From Microcaldota archaeon (lineage in GTDB: Archaea > Micrarchaeota > Micrarchaeia > Micrarchaeales > Micrarchaeaceae), in contig JAJZJI010000002.1 in assembly GCA_021828345.1 (NCBI GenBank), positions 1 to 57,691 of the forward strand: a DNA stretch of 57,691 bases, written 5' to 3'. Position 1 is the first letter of the stretch; each line of letters starts with the position of its first letter. The position numbers and the translations under genes are program-made. The notes under the pieces were generated by a model that saw only the letters and a program-made list of their open reading frames with translations, did not search any database and had not been told where the DNA came from. Below, in pieces: positions 36,035 to 45,353 of this stretch.

Positions 36035-36556
36035 ATGATAAAGGTTGTCCTAATTGGCAAAATGGATAAAGAGAAACTAATAGATGTAGCATTGACTGCA
36101 AGGGCATTTGGTGCGTCCGAACTTATTGCAACACAAAAAGAACAAAGTAGTAAATCATATATATCAAAATATTTCAAAGAGATTAATGAGGATTGGGGTA
36201 GCAGCTTTAAAGTAAGCTTTGACTCTAATTGGAAGAAGCTTATATTAGAGCCTAACAATAATTACAAAACAATATATTTAACTAAATATGGCAGCAGCAT
36301 AAAAAAATCAGAATATGCAATATCCACATATAAAAATATAATGCTTATCGTATCTACTACTGATAATATAAAAGAATTATATGATATGGCAGATTTCAAT
36401 ATAAGTCTTACAACTCAGCCCCATACTATAATATCATCCATTGCGGTATTTTTAAATATGTACTATAAAGGAAGAGAGCTTGCCATGCATTTTGAAAATG
36501 CGAAGTACAAAATAATACCTGAAAATCATGGAATACATATAACAAAAAGTCATTAA
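36035..36556 (+). CDS. Divergent tRNA (cytidine-56) 2'-O-methyltransferase Trm56
   Basis: A 173-residue SPOUT methyltransferase related to archaeal aTrm56, which methylates C56 of the tRNA T-loop. LTARAFGASELI, the DWGSSFKV segment, YLTKYGSS and ADFNISLTTQPHTIISSIAVFLNMYYKGREL fit the family. Two parts are degraded. The N-terminal LRLGHR-type motif is reduced to VVLIGKMDKEK, and the SAM-loop VGxEKVP reads IVSTTDNI. The start at 36035 (ATG) is preferred over an upstream TTG. It may be active on an altered site or partly inactive. Confidence 0.78.
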   Translation: MIKVVLIGKMDKEKLIDVALTARAFGASELIATQKEQSSKSYISKYFKEINEDWGSSFKVSFDSNWKKLILEPNNNYKTIYLTKYGSSIKKSEYAISTYKNIMLIVSTTDNIKELYDMADFNISLTTQPHTIISSIAVFLNMYYKGRELAMHFENAKYKIIPENHGIHITKSH

Positions 36557-39298
36557 TTACGACCAATATTTTTTTGTTCGTATAAATTGTTTCTGTGCGT
36601 CTAGCAAATCAACAAAAAAACTATTATAATCTCTTTTTAGCATCATAAGTATTTTTGCCGCTGTATGTACACCTATACCATATGTTGCAAGTGCCACTGC
36701 TGTTCTACCACCATATGCATCAAAAAGGCTTGCTTCTGTTGTCATCTCTCTTAATACTTTAATGTCGTTTTTACCAAACTTTAATCCTAAATTACGTTTT
36801 TTTGCAACAGCAGCATAATTTTCATTATACCTTGTTATCATTGTACTTTTGCAACTTGGGCATTTAATGCTCTTAAAATCTTTTAGCTCGTCTAATTTTC
36901 TTGTAAATTTGAAATTACAATAAGTGCACAATAATTCAACCTTTTTCATTAGTGTTGAGTTTACAAAAGAATCCATTATAAGGCTATTTGGGGTTAGTGG
37001 TGCTATTAGTTCTTTTGTATAATACGCTGAGTTAAGTATTATATTACCGAATATGGAGATATCATCAACATCAAAAGATTTTACTCTTCTGTGTTTTATT
37101 ATATCCGAAAGCATTTTTATTGAATTATCTTTTTGATAATTATCCATTAGTTCGTTTATTGTTTGTAAATATATTGGAGTTGCTTCAAAATGCTTTAATA
37201 TTTGTTTTGATGTCCGTTTTGATACTTTAATACCACGATCTATAACTCCAAAAAACTTTGCTATTGTTATAAATTTATATGCAAATACGTCGCTGTTTAA
37301 TAGAGCAGATTTTAAAAGGTCGAGTATATTTTTAGATTCAAAAGAGTATATTATCTGCTCTAAATCAATATTTCTATCAATCTCTATTAATATTGAATAT
37401 GGAGACGTTCTAATACCAACGCTTCTTCCAGTTCTATCTACAATGTAATTAGATATTATTTTTCCAAATGCTTCATTTCCTATACTACCAAGAGCAGAAT
37501 AAATAACAAAATAATTATCCAATTTTTCAATGAATATATAATTGGAATTTGGTATAAAGGATTTTTTCTGCTTTTCAATAAAGTCATCTATTGTATTTCT
37601 CATCCCCTTATCCTGTAGCATGATGCCCTTATTGAATACGTCAAATACGCCTATTGCAACTTCATTTGATACAGGTATGTCTTCTCCACTCCAATCTGGA
37701 ACTGCGCCATCAAAATCTCCAGACGGTTCAACGCTTATAATATCATCATCAATGCTTATTACTCTCCATGGCAATCCTCTAGTTATAAAGGATGAATTTT
37801 CTTGGACGCTGTTAATTACAAAACGTTCATCTAACGTAGATATTATTTTATTTGTATAAATATCTTTTACTACAAATTTTTTAGAATCTGATATAAAACT
37901 TAAGTTTTTATAATAATATATTCTGGCTCTACCAGACATGGATATTACACCACCATTATTTTTGATAAGCGATTGGGTTTCCATAAAAGATAAAAGGTCA
38001 TTTAATTTTTCAATGGACATATTTTTATAAGGAAAAGAATTTTTTATTATGTTAAATATCAGTGTATGTGATAGTTCCGTATTATGCTGCATTAATATAC
38101 CAATTATTTGATGCATCAAAACATCAAGTGCGTTTTCATATAAATTAGTTGTTTCTATTATACCCAACTCAACGTTTTTTAATATTGAATAACTCTCTAT
38201 AATTTCTATAACATTTGTGGCAATTATAATACCTACAGATGTGCCACTTTCCATATGTCCAGATCTTCCAATTCTTTGTATTAATCGAGTGGCCTGTTTC
38301 GGGGACCCGTATTGTATTACAAGATCTATTTTGCCTATATCTATACCAAGCTCAAGCGAACTTGTTGCAATAACACATTTTAATTTTCCCGATTTAAAAT
38401 TTTCCTCAACAGATATTTTTTCAATTCTGCTAAGTGAACTATGGTGTACTCCTATATCTCCAAAATGGTCTAGTTTATTTATAAATGTTAATTTACTTCC
38501 AAGTGCTTCAACAATTTGCCTTGTATTACCAAATATTATAATTGAATGCGATTTTTTTATATGATCTATTATACAATTAAGTCTTGCTGCGGATAAAATA
38601 TCCAAGTCAAACTTTTTGATTATGCTATTTTGCATTAATGTATTTTCTTTTGGATACTCTATTTTTATATCAGTATCTTTTTTTCTTTTGAGCTCGGCGA
38701 TTTTAAATGTATTATTATTAAAAAGAAAATTTCCCATTATTTTTATATCACCTATTGTGGCGCTTATTCCTATAACCTGAAGTTCTTTTGAAAAGAGTTT
38801 AAGTCGTTCAATTGCTAATGAGAGTTGAGTACCGCGTTTGCTGCTATAAATTTCATGAACTTCATCTATTATAATATATTTTGTATTCTTCAAAGCCTCT
38901 TTAAAATATACAGATACTAATATACTCTGCAATGTTTCTGGTGTAGTTATAAGTACGCGCGGAGCATTTGCATGCTGTTTTTGTCTTTCCGATGTTGTTG
39001 TATCACTATGCCTTGTTGCTATACTTATGTTAAATTCTTTACATATTGAAGATAAACGCGTATTGACATCTCTATTTAATGCCCTTAGGGGTGTTACATA
39101 AATTAATGATATACCTAAAGTTGTTTCATTTTCAACAATCATGTCTAAAATTGGTATAAACGCTGCTTCTGTTTTCCCAAAACCTGTAGGTGCACTAATG
39201 AGGCAGTTTTCCCCATTATGTATTATAGGAATGCACATTTTTTGTATGTCAGTAAATTTGCCATATTTTTTTATAAATGACTCTTCTACCACACCCAT
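36557..39298 (-). CDS. Lhr-type superfamily 2 helicase
   Basis: A 913-residue ATP-dependent helicase of the large-helicase-related group. Walker A APTGFGKTEA, DEVH, SAT, TSSLELGIDIG and QRIGRSGH are the helicase motifs. The WH and beta-barrel Lhr core follow (about 400-750). Near the C-terminus a zinc-ribbon-like CTYC...CPSC precedes a helical tail. Archaeal Lhr proteins remodel forked or stalled DNA and RNA-DNA hybrids. The TAA directly before the ATG fixes the start. It follows the surface-protein gene by 4 bases. Confidence 0.94.
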   Translation of the reverse strand: MGVVEESFIKKYGKFTDIQKMCIPIIHNGENCLISAPTGFGKTEAAFIPILDMIVENETTLGISLIYVTPLRALNRDVNTRLSSICKEFNISIATRHSDTTTSERQKQHANAPRVLITTPETLQSILVSVYFKEALKNTKYIIIDEVHEIYSSKRGTQLSLAIERLKLFSKELQVIGISATIGDIKIMGNFLFNNNTFKIAELKRKKDTDIKIEYPKENTLMQNSIIKKFDLDILSAARLNCIIDHIKKSHSIIIFGNTRQIVEALGSKLTFINKLDHFGDIGVHHSSLSRIEKISVEENFKSGKLKCVIATSSLELGIDIGKIDLVIQYGSPKQATRLIQRIGRSGHMESGTSVGIIIATNVIEIIESYSILKNVELGIIETTNLYENALDVLMHQIIGILMQHNTELSHTLIFNIIKNSFPYKNMSIEKLNDLLSFMETQSLIKNNGGVISMSGRARIYYYKNLSFISDSKKFVVKDIYTNKIISTLDERFVINSVQENSSFITRGLPWRVISIDDDIISVEPSGDFDGAVPDWSGEDIPVSNEVAIGVFDVFNKGIMLQDKGMRNTIDDFIEKQKKSFIPNSNYIFIEKLDNYFVIYSALGSIGNEAFGKIISNYIVDRTGRSVGIRTSPYSILIEIDRNIDLEQIIYSFESKNILDLLKSALLNSDVFAYKFITIAKFFGVIDRGIKVSKRTSKQILKHFEATPIYLQTINELMDNYQKDNSIKMLSDIIKHRRVKSFDVDDISIFGNIILNSAYYTKELIAPLTPNSLIMDSFVNSTLMKKVELLCTYCNFKFTRKLDELKDFKSIKCPSCKSTMITRYNENYAAVAKKRNLGLKFGKNDIKVLREMTTEASLFDAYGGRTAVALATYGIGVHTAAKILMMLKRDYNSFFVDLLDAQKQFIRTKKYWS

Positions 39299-39302
39299 TT
39301 AA

Positions 39303-41315
39303 TTACCTGTTATATATTTTTTGGTGCCACGGGTGCCTTTTTCTTTTTATTAATTTATCTGCAATTAAAAATAAAATAATAATAATTATTGCAGTAATTG
39401 CAACTGCGGAATATCCATCAAGGAAGAAAAGTGTTACCGATCCGTTATTTGTTGATACATCTATTTGTTTTCCATTATAATATGCACTTCCGTTTATTGA
39501 ATTTAATAAAACATTGTTGAAGTTAATAATCCCGCTCTTTCCTGTATATACTAATAATTTTGTACCGTTTTTAAATGTTAGATTTAATGATGCATTAATT
39601 GGCATGAATAAGTAATTGACCGTTTTTATGGATATGTTATAAACAGGAAGCTTTAGAACAAATGTATAATTTCTACTGCTATTTAGCGTTTTATTTATTG
39701 GTATATTAACGCCATTATAATATGCACTATAAATAAAGATATTTTTATTTAATGGTATAAATGGGGTACTATTAACATTTCCTATATCTGTCTTGTAGTA
39801 ATTTGGATAGATAAAATTATTGTAAATATTTTCGCTTATTATCCTAGCAATATGCTCATTTGCATAAATGGCATGTATATTTAGTGGTGATTTAACTGTT
39901 ATATACGCGCTTGTAGTGTTGTAACTGATATTTGACCATCCTATAAAACCATCACGCACCGACCCATTTATGTATTTATATGGGTTTTTAATTGATATAT
40001 TATCTATGCTGTTGTTATCATACCATCCACTACCACTCACGTTTCCAATATCCGAGCTTACATTTACATAATATTGTTTAACCCATATTGCATTAAAAAC
40101 AAGAGGACCATTAATTGTAATATTTATCGATTGATTATGGTATGTTTTATTCCATCCCTCAAAAAGAAATCGTTCATCACTGTTTAAATAAGATGTATTT
40201 CTATCTACTTTTATATTTGCAATGCTGTTGTTATCATACCATCCACTACCACTCACGTTTCCAATATCCGAGCTTACATTTACATAATATTGTGCTCTCC
40301 AATGCGCGAATTCGGAAACATTCCCACTTATGCTTATTATGGCTGTATTATTACTACCAGTATAAGACCCATACCCACTACCACTCCAATTTAGGAAGGC
40401 AGCTCGTTGATATTTGCTTATGTAAATGTATTTAGGTGCTGATATTGTTGTAGTCGAATATGCCAAATATTGTGATGATTGTGAAAGATTTCCATAATCT
40501 GAATAGGTATTAAGGTAATATCCAATATTCCACAATAATGTATTGTTTTTATACATCGGTAAATTTGAACCAGATTCAAAATAATCTAATGTATTTGCTA
40601 CTTCTATAACGCCATAAGGGTTGTTTATTGATGTTTCACTATTTTTTCCATATCCTATATAACTATATGCTTCTGCCACTTTTTTTACTATGGTTTGATT
40701 ATAAAAACTAAAATTTTTGAATTTGACCGGAATCATAATACTACTATTGTTTACTGCATCAGCATATTCAGCGAAAGCAACAGGTGGATACCCACCAGAT
40801 GTTGTTGAATTGAGCACAACGCTTCCTATTTTTATATTATTTAGAAATAAATACCATACATCTCCCAATGCTCTAAACCCATACTCATTAAATGTTCCAT
40901 TATCTCCAACGCTTCCAGATGGGCCTATATCCCCATAGAAATTGTTTCCAGAATAATTTGCCGGAAAATACTCCCAAAACCATGCGGGAATTCCAGCGGT
41001 GAGGTTTACAACACCAGAGCAGCCTGAAGGCGAACAGTCGTTTGCATATTCTCCACTCATATTCGGTATCTCATAACCTATCTGTATGAATGCGCCGTTT
41101 TTGAGCGATTCTCCAACCCAATAAGCAAATGACCCATGTTTCGGAGGGTTTTGATAAATTGTTTGTATGTAACTACTCGATCCATTATTAAATTCAGCAG
41201 TATAGGAGGATTTTGCACCGGTCTGGAACCAGTATTGAGAATAACCAATGTTAACAATTATGAACATTATGACCATTATAAATAATGCCACATTTGTATA
41301 ATGCTTAATATGCAC
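39303..41315 (-). CDS. Surface protein with InlB-like repeats and a C-terminal anchor
   Basis: A predicted exported protein of about 670 residues. The N-terminus is hydrophobic (ALFIMVIMFIIVNIG). The body is rich in Gly, Ser, Tyr and Asn, with many sequons. Two tandem modules share YYVNVSSDIGNVSGSGWYDN, each followed by a GWxxxxxN segment, resembling InlB/Listeria-Bacteroides repeats. A shorter related DIGNVNSTPF follows. One helix (AVAITAIIIIILFLIADKLI) and an RKR-rich tail anchor the C-terminus. GTG at 41315 is my choice of start; TTG at 41339 is an alternative. The role is probably envelope or adhesion. Confidence 0.7.
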   Translation of the reverse strand: MHIKHYTNVALFIMVIMFIIVNIGYSQYWFQTGAKSSYTAEFNNGSSSYIQTIYQNPPKHGSFAYWVGESLKNGAFIQIGYEIPNMSGEYANDCSPSGCSGVVNLTAGIPAWFWEYFPANYSGNNFYGDIGPSGSVGDNGTFNEYGFRALGDVWYLFLNNIKIGSVVLNSTTSGGYPPVAFAEYADAVNNSSIMIPVKFKNFSFYNQTIVKKVAEAYSYIGYGKNSETSINNPYGVIEVANTLDYFESGSNLPMYKNNTLLWNIGYYLNTYSDYGNLSQSSQYLAYSTTTISAPKYIYISKYQRAAFLNWSGSGYGSYTGSNNTAIISISGNVSEFAHWRAQYYVNVSSDIGNVSGSGWYDNNSIANIKVDRNTSYLNSDERFLFEGWNKTYHNQSINITINGPLVFNAIWVKQYYVNVSSDIGNVSGSGWYDNNSIDNISIKNPYKYINGSVRDGFIGWSNISYNTTSAYITVKSPLNIHAIYANEHIARIISENIYNNFIYPNYYKTDIGNVNSTPFIPLNKNIFIYSAYYNGVNIPINKTLNSSRNYTFVLKLPVYNISIKTVNYLFMPINASLNLTFKNGTKLLVYTGKSGIINFNNVLLNSINGSAYYNGKQIDVSTNNGSVTLFFLDGYSAVAITAIIIIILFLIADKLIKRKRHPWHQKIYNR
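40006..40077 (+). repeat. 72-base perfect direct repeat, copy 1
   Basis: Identical over all 72 bases to 40222-40293, with different bases on both sides. It encodes the central part of the InlB-like module on the minus strand. Exact identity at silent positions suggests a recent duplication or gene conversion. Confidence 0.95.
40222..40293 (+). repeat. 72-base perfect direct repeat, copy 2
   Basis: Second copy of the repeat at 40006-40077, with the same orientation and reading frame, separated by 144 bases. The offset between copies (216 bases, 72 codons) keeps the frame. Confidence 0.95.
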
Positions 41316-41448
41316 GTAGTCGCCAATTAATAATATCAAAAAACTATTAAATACAATAGCATTTTTGAATTTTATTTAATATTATTAACTTACGCTAATT
41401 TTTTAAATGATAGTTTAAATAATCTTCTATTGATTAAAAAATGATATT

Positions 41449-42105
41449 ATGGTAACATGGGATTCTAATATAAAAGCAAGCAGATGGTGGTATCTTGCAG
41501 GCTTTTCTTTAATTGGTGCTTTAGTAGCTACTATTTATGTGCTTTTATCTAAAAGTCAGAAAAAAACATTATCATTACTTTATTTAGTTGGGTTTATTGG
41601 CCCTATTATAGTTTATGCCATTGTAAAAGGGAAGGACAATAAACTCGCTGATCTGTCAATTAAATTGTTTATCGGAGAAATAATTATTTTTATTATAATG
41701 ATTTTTTCAAATTCTGTGTTATTGGGGATCTTTAATTATCAATCATTAAACAGTATTAATGTAAATGGAACATGTATAGCAAATAAAGGTTTCGAATGTA
41801 ATGTAGTAAACGCTAGTAATAATAATTTGACAATATTATTTAGCCAAGCAACAGGATCGAATTGGAATGGGAAGGTAATACTGTATATATCTGAGTCCGG
41901 TAGCCAGGTATATAATGGCTGTAGTGTTGGTTCCTGTATATCTAAAGTAATATCAGAAAATGGTCTTCAAAGCGGTGAACAGCAATATATATCTTTTAAT
42001 AATGTTAGCACTTTAAATACTCAAAATGGCTATGTATCCTCAGAATTATTTGTTGATTATGGAAGTACTTATTTACCCATTGGTATGTTAACATTTAAAG
42101 GGTAA
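41449..42105 (+). CDS. Membrane protein of unknown function with a Cys-containing ectodomain
   Basis: A 218-residue protein that I do not recognise. Three hydrophobic segments (about 15-33, 43-60, 68-95) are followed by a soluble, Asn/Ser-rich domain of about 120 residues with two Cys pairs (TCIANKGFEC and GCSVGSC). The domain is predicted to face outside, where the VKOR protein encoded at 31027 could help form its disulfides. It is divergent from the surface-protein gene and ends 125 bases before the CooC-like gene. Confidence 0.6.
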   Translation: MVTWDSNIKASRWWYLAGFSLIGALVATIYVLLSKSQKKTLSLLYLVGFIGPIIVYAIVKGKDNKLADLSIKLFIGEIIIFIIMIFSNSVLLGIFNYQSLNSINVNGTCIANKGFECNVVNASNNNLTILFSQATGSNWNGKVILYISESGSQVYNGCSVGSCISKVISENGLQSGEQQYISFNNVSTLNTQNGYVSSELFVDYGSTYLPIGMLTFKG

Positions 42106-42230
42106 AATTGTTTATTGAATGTTTTAATTGGTTTATAATTTTTAAACTAATAAAAGTAAATATAATAATTAATAATTGTTTGTAATATAATTATTAATAT
42201 TAATAAATGTTCCTTATCATATGTTAATCT

Positions 42231-43196
42231 ATGCGAATAGCGTTTGTAGGTAAGGGCGGTAGTGGAAAAACAACATTAGCTACGCTTTTTACAAATTATC
42301 TTATAAATACTAAAAAATCTGTTCTTGCAATAGATGCAGATATCAATATGCATATGGGTGAGCAACTTGGTTTTAATGAACAAATACCATTTCGAAAGCA
42401 GCTTTCAAATCCGGATGCAACTAAATTTATAAAACAGCATCTTAAAGGAAAGAATGAGCGCATAAAATCATTAGCAGAATTTAGGAAAACAACTCCACCA
42501 ACAAAAGAGTCAAATCTTGTAAAAATATCCCAAGATGATCCAATAATAAATAATTTTAGTATAAAAAAAGAGAATTTGGTATTTATGGCTGTAGGTACTT
42601 ATGATCCTGATGGGATAGGTGCAAGCTGTTATCATAATAATCTTGCAATACTAGAGAGTTTACTATTTCATATCGTAGATGATGGTGCATATGTTGTTGT
42701 GGATATGGTTGCAGGAACAGATGCGTTTGCAAACACATTACACTGTCAATTTGACCTTTTAGTTTTGGTAATAGAACCAACAAGAAAGGGTCTTGAAGTA
42801 TTTAGGCAATACTATGAGCTTGCAAAGAGTGCTGGGGTTGATAATCAAATAATTGTAATAGGTAATAAAATAAGAACCAAAGAGGACAGGATATTTCTTT
42901 TAGATAATATACCAAAGGCGCTTATTTTTGATTTATTTAGTGAGTCTGAATATTTAAGAAAATATGAACAGATTGGAGGTAAAATTGATTTAAATTTATT
43001 AGAAAAACAAAATCTTTTAATTTTGGAAAAATTATTCTCATTTTTTAATAGTATAAAATCCGATCCTAATAAAAGACTAAATAGGTTATATGAGCTGCAT
43101 AAAAAATATATCGCTCAGGACTCAATAAGAGAGCGTTTTGGGGATTTATCTGGCCAGATTGATGAGTCATTTGAATATCCAAAAGTGAAAAAATGA
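42231..43196 (+). CDS. CooC-like MinD/ParA-type ATPase
   Basis: A 321-residue P-loop ATPase. The N-terminus MRIAFVGKGGSGKTTLATL is the deviant Walker A of the SIMIBI class, and VVVDMVAGTDAFAN supplies Walker B. ASCYHNNLAILESLL aligns with the region where CooC, the nickel-insertion ATPase for carbon monoxide dehydrogenase, has its metal-binding Cys. Only one Cys remains. The stop overlaps the PLP-enzyme start as ATGA, so the two are tightly coupled. No CODH gene is present in the window. The substrate is unknown. Confidence 0.85.
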   Translation: MRIAFVGKGGSGKTTLATLFTNYLINTKKSVLAIDADINMHMGEQLGFNEQIPFRKQLSNPDATKFIKQHLKGKNERIKSLAEFRKTTPPTKESNLVKISQDDPIINNFSIKKENLVFMAVGTYDPDGIGASCYHNNLAILESLLFHIVDDGAYVVVDMVAGTDAFANTLHCQFDLLVLVIEPTRKGLEVFRQYYELAKSAGVDNQIIVIGNKIRTKEDRIFLLDNIPKALIFDLFSESEYLRKYEQIGGKIDLNLLEKQNLLILEKLFSFFNSIKSDPNKRLNRLYELHKKYIAQDSIRERFGDLSGQIDESFEYPKVKK

Positions 43197-44650
43197 ATAA
43201 AAAGAAAATGGTTTTTAATGGGTCTAGCGCCATTAAAGATTATCTTAATCCTAATAATTATCCATATACCCCAATGGTTGAAATAGATTTGCCAAAGTCT
43301 CTACAAAATAAAAATATACACATATTTGCAAAATTAATGAGCTTAAATCCACTTGGTAATGTTAAGGCAATTCCTTCTTATAATATGATAAAATCTGCAT
43401 ATGAGTGTGGTGATCTTAAAGGTGTTAATACTTTAATTGAAAGTTCATCTGGAAATACTGCATTTTCAATTGCTAGTATTGGTTGTGCATTTGGTGTTAA
43501 GAAAACTAAAGCAATAGTTTCACATGAGATACTTGAAGGCAAGCTTCAGCTTTTAAGACTTTTTGGTACAGAAATAGAAATAATTGAAGAACCAATATGC
43601 CCAGATCCTGAAGATAAAAATAGTGGTATTTATAAAGCTAAAGAAATGGGTACTGAAAAGGGATATTTCAATCCTTCACAATATGACAATGTCGCAAATC
43701 CTCTTTCTCACAAAAATTTGACCGGAAAGCAAATATGGGAACAGACCAATGGAAATATAACCGTTTTTTGTGCTGGTTTAGGTACAACCGGTACAATGGT
43801 TGGTGCAGCTAGCTTCTTAAAGAAGAAAAACAAGAATGTACAGACTGTTGGGGTTGTTAGAACACCAAATAATCCGGTTCCAGGACCAAGAACTGCAAGT
43901 CTTTTGAAAATGACAGCTTTTGAATGGAAAGAATATGTTAATCATTTAATAGAAATTGGAACTATTGCATCATTTGAAAATAGCTTAAAACTTATACGTT
44001 CTGGAATAGTTGTTGGACCGAGCTCTGGGTTTGCTCTTGCAGGACTAATAAAATTTTTAGAGGAGAAATCAAAGAATAAAACACTAAAAGAATTAAGAAA
44101 TAAAAATGGCGAAATTGTATGTGTATTTATATGCTGTGATGGCCCTCTACCATACTTAAAAGAATATTTTGAATATTTAGATGATAAATTTTTTCCAAAA
44201 GTTCGAAATGAGCATCTTTTAATTTATAAAAAGCGCAAAAACACACAAATTATTCATAACGAAGATGATAAAATAATGGTTACACCAAGAAAGGCGTTTA
44301 AGGAAATCTTTATCAATTCAGAGGATGATGTGTGGCAGAAATTAAAGGATGGGGGTGAAATAAGACTATCAAAAAACGTTATGGTGGTAGATATACGTTT
44401 GCCATTAGAATTTAATCATTTTCATATTCCCGGATCCATAAATTTCAATTCCACAAAAATAAACACTAATATATTATCAAAACTTAGAGGTAAAAAGGTA
44501 TATGTTGTATGTAACTTCGGAAGTTTATCCTACGCTTTTGCCAAATCATTAATAAAAAATGGTATTTTGGCATTTAGTATAAGTGGTGGTTTAATTGAAT
44601 GGTCAAATATAAACCTTCCTCGTTGGAAACCTGATGTATGTAAAAAATAA
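43193..44650 (+). CDS. PLP-dependent cysteine synthase-like enzyme fused to a rhodanese domain
   Basis: A 485-residue fusion. Residues about 20-330 are a fold-type II PLP enzyme: the Schiff-base Lys in NPLGNVKAIPSYN, ESSSGNTAFSIAS for the cofactor and substrate loop, and AGLGTTGTMVGA for phosphate binding. Residues about 390-482 are a rhodanese: DIRLPLEFNHFHIPGSIN, active-site Cys in VVCNFGSLSYAFA, and SGGLIEWSNINLP. The fusion suggests that sulfur moves between a persulfide on the rhodanese and an amino acid at the PLP site. Canonical NPxGSVKDR is altered to NVKAIP, so the substrate may not be serine or acetylserine. Confidence 0.9.
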   Translation: MNKKKMVFNGSSAIKDYLNPNNYPYTPMVEIDLPKSLQNKNIHIFAKLMSLNPLGNVKAIPSYNMIKSAYECGDLKGVNTLIESSSGNTAFSIASIGCAFGVKKTKAIVSHEILEGKLQLLRLFGTEIEIIEEPICPDPEDKNSGIYKAKEMGTEKGYFNPSQYDNVANPLSHKNLTGKQIWEQTNGNITVFCAGLGTTGTMVGAASFLKKKNKNVQTVGVVRTPNNPVPGPRTASLLKMTAFEWKEYVNHLIEIGTIASFENSLKLIRSGIVVGPSSGFALAGLIKFLEEKSKNKTLKELRNKNGEIVCVFICCDGPLPYLKEYFEYLDDKFFPKVRNEHLLIYKKRKNTQIIHNEDDKIMVTPRKAFKEIFINSEDDVWQKLKDGGEIRLSKNVMVVDIRLPLEFNHFHIPGSINFNSTKINTNILSKLRGKKVYVVCNFGSLSYAFAKSLIKNGILAFSISGGLIEWSNINLPRWKPDVCKK

Positions 44651-44677
44651 TTAAACCAAAAGGAAAATAATAAAAAA

Positions 44678-44860
44678 TTAATTTTTTGATTTATATTTTT
44701 TATTATTTCTATTACATTTTGTAAATAAAGTAACTAAGCCTGCTGCAATTAAAATTGCACCTAAAAATGACAGTGCACCAGCAAGTGGTACTATATGTCC
44801 TAATCCAATTCCAAATAGAAAGCCTCCACCAACAATCAATCCTATGCCTAAATTATTCAT
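44678..44860 (-). CDS. Small two-helix membrane protein
   Basis: A 60-residue protein with two Gly/Leu-rich helices (about 5-22 and 26-46) and a basic C-terminus (KCNRNNKKYKSKN). I recognise no family. The ATG has a reasonable upstream region and an oligo-T stretch follows. It converges on the PLP-rhodanese gene. Confidence 0.5.
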   Translation of the reverse strand: MNNLGIGLIVGGGFLFGIGLGHIVPLAGALSFLGAILIAAGLVTLFTKCNRNNKKYKSKN

Positions 44861-44961
44861 ATTACAGTATCTTAATTGGACTATTTAAATTCTTTTACAA
44901 AATTGGCATAAAAAGTTATTAATTAAACATAAACTTTAGATAAAAAAACACATAGATAAAG

Positions 44962-44972
44962 CTTTTATAAAT
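44962..44972 (+). promoter_or_regulatory. TATA-like box of the nuo operon
   Basis: CTTTTATAAAT lies 28-38 bases before the TTG at 45000, with GGGAG directly before that TTG. The mRNA leader would be very short. Confidence 0.5.
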
Positions 44973-44999
44973 CACCTACAATCTATATCTAGTGGGAGC

Positions 45000-45353
45000 T
45001 TGTATAATTATGTGATTTTAATAGTGTTTGGTTTCTTTGCAATTTTAATTCCATCGCTATTTTTGTTATCGTCAAAATTACTTAGAAAAAATTATAGCAA
45101 TAATAGTGTAAAAGGTTCTCCATATGAAAGCGGGGAGGAGACTATAAGCTCAAATCGTGATATAGATAATGAATATTTGCCATTTTTTGCGATTTTTATA
45201 CCTTTTGAAATAATTGCTGTTTTAGGTCTACTATGGGCTTCGGTCTCTTATGGCATGAGTTATGACCTTAACCTTTATTATATAATATTACTATCAATAT
45301 CAACAATGGCTGCAATGTTTGGCTATAAATTTATTAGTGATAAATATGTCTGA
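45000..45353 (+). CDS. nuoA: NADH dehydrogenase-like complex I subunit A
   Basis: A 117-residue membrane subunit with three helices (about 5-25, 60-82, 90-110). [10 protein letters not shown] is the conserved loop between helices 1 and 2, and [19 protein letters not shown] is helix 2. The start is TTG at 45000, next to a GGGAG ribosome-binding site. The next in-frame alternative is GTG at 45012. Its stop overlaps the nuoB ATG. It is part of the four-gene nuoABCD unit. Confidence 0.88.
   Translation: MYNYVILIVFGFFAILIPSLFLLSSKLLRKNYSNNSVKGSPYESGEETISSNRDIDNEYLPFFAIFIPFEIIAVLGLLWASVSYGMSYDLNLYYIILLSISTMAAMFGYKFISDKYV

Noticed and set aside
42106..42230. Small gene or RNA in the gap before the CooC-like gene
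   Set aside because: The stretch is almost only A and T, with no ORF, GC-rich island or stable stem; it holds only promoter-like sequence.
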